DNA from: Basidiobolus meristosporus CBS 931.73
Taxonomy: Eukaryota; Basidiobolomycota; Basidiobolomycetes; Basidiobolales; Basidiobolaceae
Assembly (NCBI GenBank): GCA_002104905.1
Contig: MCFE01000329.1
Span: 1 to 64,000 of the forward strand
Length of the DNA stretch: 64,000 nucleotides
Direction: 5' to 3'
Shown here piece by piece: positions 63,457 to 64,000 of this stretch. The notes under the pieces are model-generated. The model was not told the origin of the DNA. It did not search any database and saw nothing but the letters and a program-made list of their open reading frames with translations. The position numbers and the translations under genes are program-made. Numbering within the stretch: position 1 is the stretch's first letter; each line of letters starts with the position of its first letter.

Positions 63457-63560
63457 CACCCAGCTCATGGAGGTGAACCGGCTGCCGACATTAATTATAG
63501 ACCGACCGTTAATTGCTGTCGAGTAGGAAGGAGGTGACTTTGTTGCTATGTACTGTGAAC

Positions 63561-63598
63561 ACCAATCACGCACCAATCACGCACCAATCACGCACCAA
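63561..63598 (-). promoter_or_regulatory. Tandem CCAAT-box repeat
   Basis: An 11-bp unit (ACCAATCACGC) repeated three times plus a partial fourth, giving three CCAAT boxes and one CCAAC, 170-205 bp upstream of the eight-cysteine protein start. CCAAT is bound by the HAP/CBF complex in fungi. The exact spacing suggests a recent slippage expansion. Confidence 0.6.
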
Positions 63599-63599
63599 C

Positions 63600-64000
63600 A
63601 ATGTGGTTAAATTTAAGCTCAGTCCTAAGAATACTATGGTCGATGAACTAAGCTAGACAAGGATACCCAAGCAAATGACTCACCCCGCGTCCGGCCAATG
63701 GCTGGTCAGTATGGCTGATGGACTTTGTTATGGTATTGATAAGGTGTTGGGTGTTCTGGAATCCGGGATGAAAACCCATGTATATCAGCAGTGAGCATCT
63801 CCCCTGAAGTGAAAAAAAAACCTCCCCCGCCACATAAATTAGGCCCGACACCAACGCTAATCTACACTTCTCCGCCATAGCCTGGTTCATTGGAAGGTAA
63901 ATATCAAGATTCAGATTCATTGTGTGCTGCGTCTGTGCTCGAATGAGGAAAACCTTTTCTCGGTAGACCTTTTAAGGTTGATGATATACCAAATCTCTAA
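63600..64000. other. Unassigned end of window
   Basis: AT-rich. A 90-codon minus-strand frame (63648-63920) has no recognisable domain. No gene called. Confidence 0.4.

Noticed and set aside
63561-63598. CRISPR-like array from the 11-bp tandem repeat
   Set aside because: Repeats are contiguous without unique spacers, and the genome is eukaryotic.

Overview
The window looks like nuclear DNA of a fungus. The coding part has compact genes with short GT-AG introns (about 50-85 bp), a Ste12-type transcription factor, a CBM19-like chitin-binding tail, a GPI-type wall protein and a GT34 mannosyl/galactosyltransferase domain. I cannot fix the phylum from sequence alone. There is no sign of a plasmid, phage or bacterial operon, and I found no CRISPR array, rRNA or convincing tRNA gene.

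Positions 1-41047 are AT-rich and almost wholly made of retrotransposons in nested layers. Four LTR families can be separated. Family A is a Ty3/gypsy element, nearly complete at 13068-17799, with relics at 216-1870 and 8708-9940. Family C is a Ty1/copia element, complete at 2833-8268, with a solo LTR at 9233-9581. Family D is a Ty1/copia element, nearly complete at 35744-41047, with many relics, deleted copies and solo LTRs. Family E is a Ty3/gypsy element at 24036-30806, higher in GC than its surroundings, that carries an extra intact 397-codon ORF between integrase and the 3' LTR. Several insertions show 5-bp target duplications, so the order of events can be read: D-type pol, then E and a deleted D element inside it, then an inverted solo LTR inside that. 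Two 734-bp, almost perfectly palindromic foldback elements sit inside the C and D copies with 3-bp target duplications. A decayed Harbinger/IS5-like DDE transposase lies at about 11148-11760. All pol genes carry stops, frameshifts or changed catalytic residues.

Positions 41700-64000 are a gene-dense housekeeping region. In order: an SMNDC1/SPF30-type splicing factor (-), an UNC93-like membrane protein (-), SYS1 (+, two exons), the mitoribosomal/COX24-type protein mS38 (-, two exons), a promethin/LDO-like membrane protein (-), a 16-exon MABP1/WDR62-type WD40 scaffold (+), a Ste12-like factor with one visible zinc finger (+), the R2TP subunit PIH1 (+, four exons), the ribosome-assembly factor GRWD1/RRB1 (+, three exons), a secreted Asp/Cys-rich protein with a CBM19-like tail (+), mitochondrial SSB (+, six exons), a fused GT31-like/GT34 glycosyltransferase (+, two exons) and an eight-cysteine GPI-anchored secreted protein (-). 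Exon joins were worked out by hand from GT-AG sites and reading-frame continuity.

The genes do not form one pathway. Two serve ribosome/snoRNP assembly (GRWD1, PIH1), two serve mitochondrial gene expression (mS38, mtSSB), and three serve the secretory pathway or cell surface (SYS1, glycosyltransferase, wall proteins). Best candidates for something undescribed: the 3' ORF of gypsy E, the foldback elements, and the glycosyltransferase fusion.
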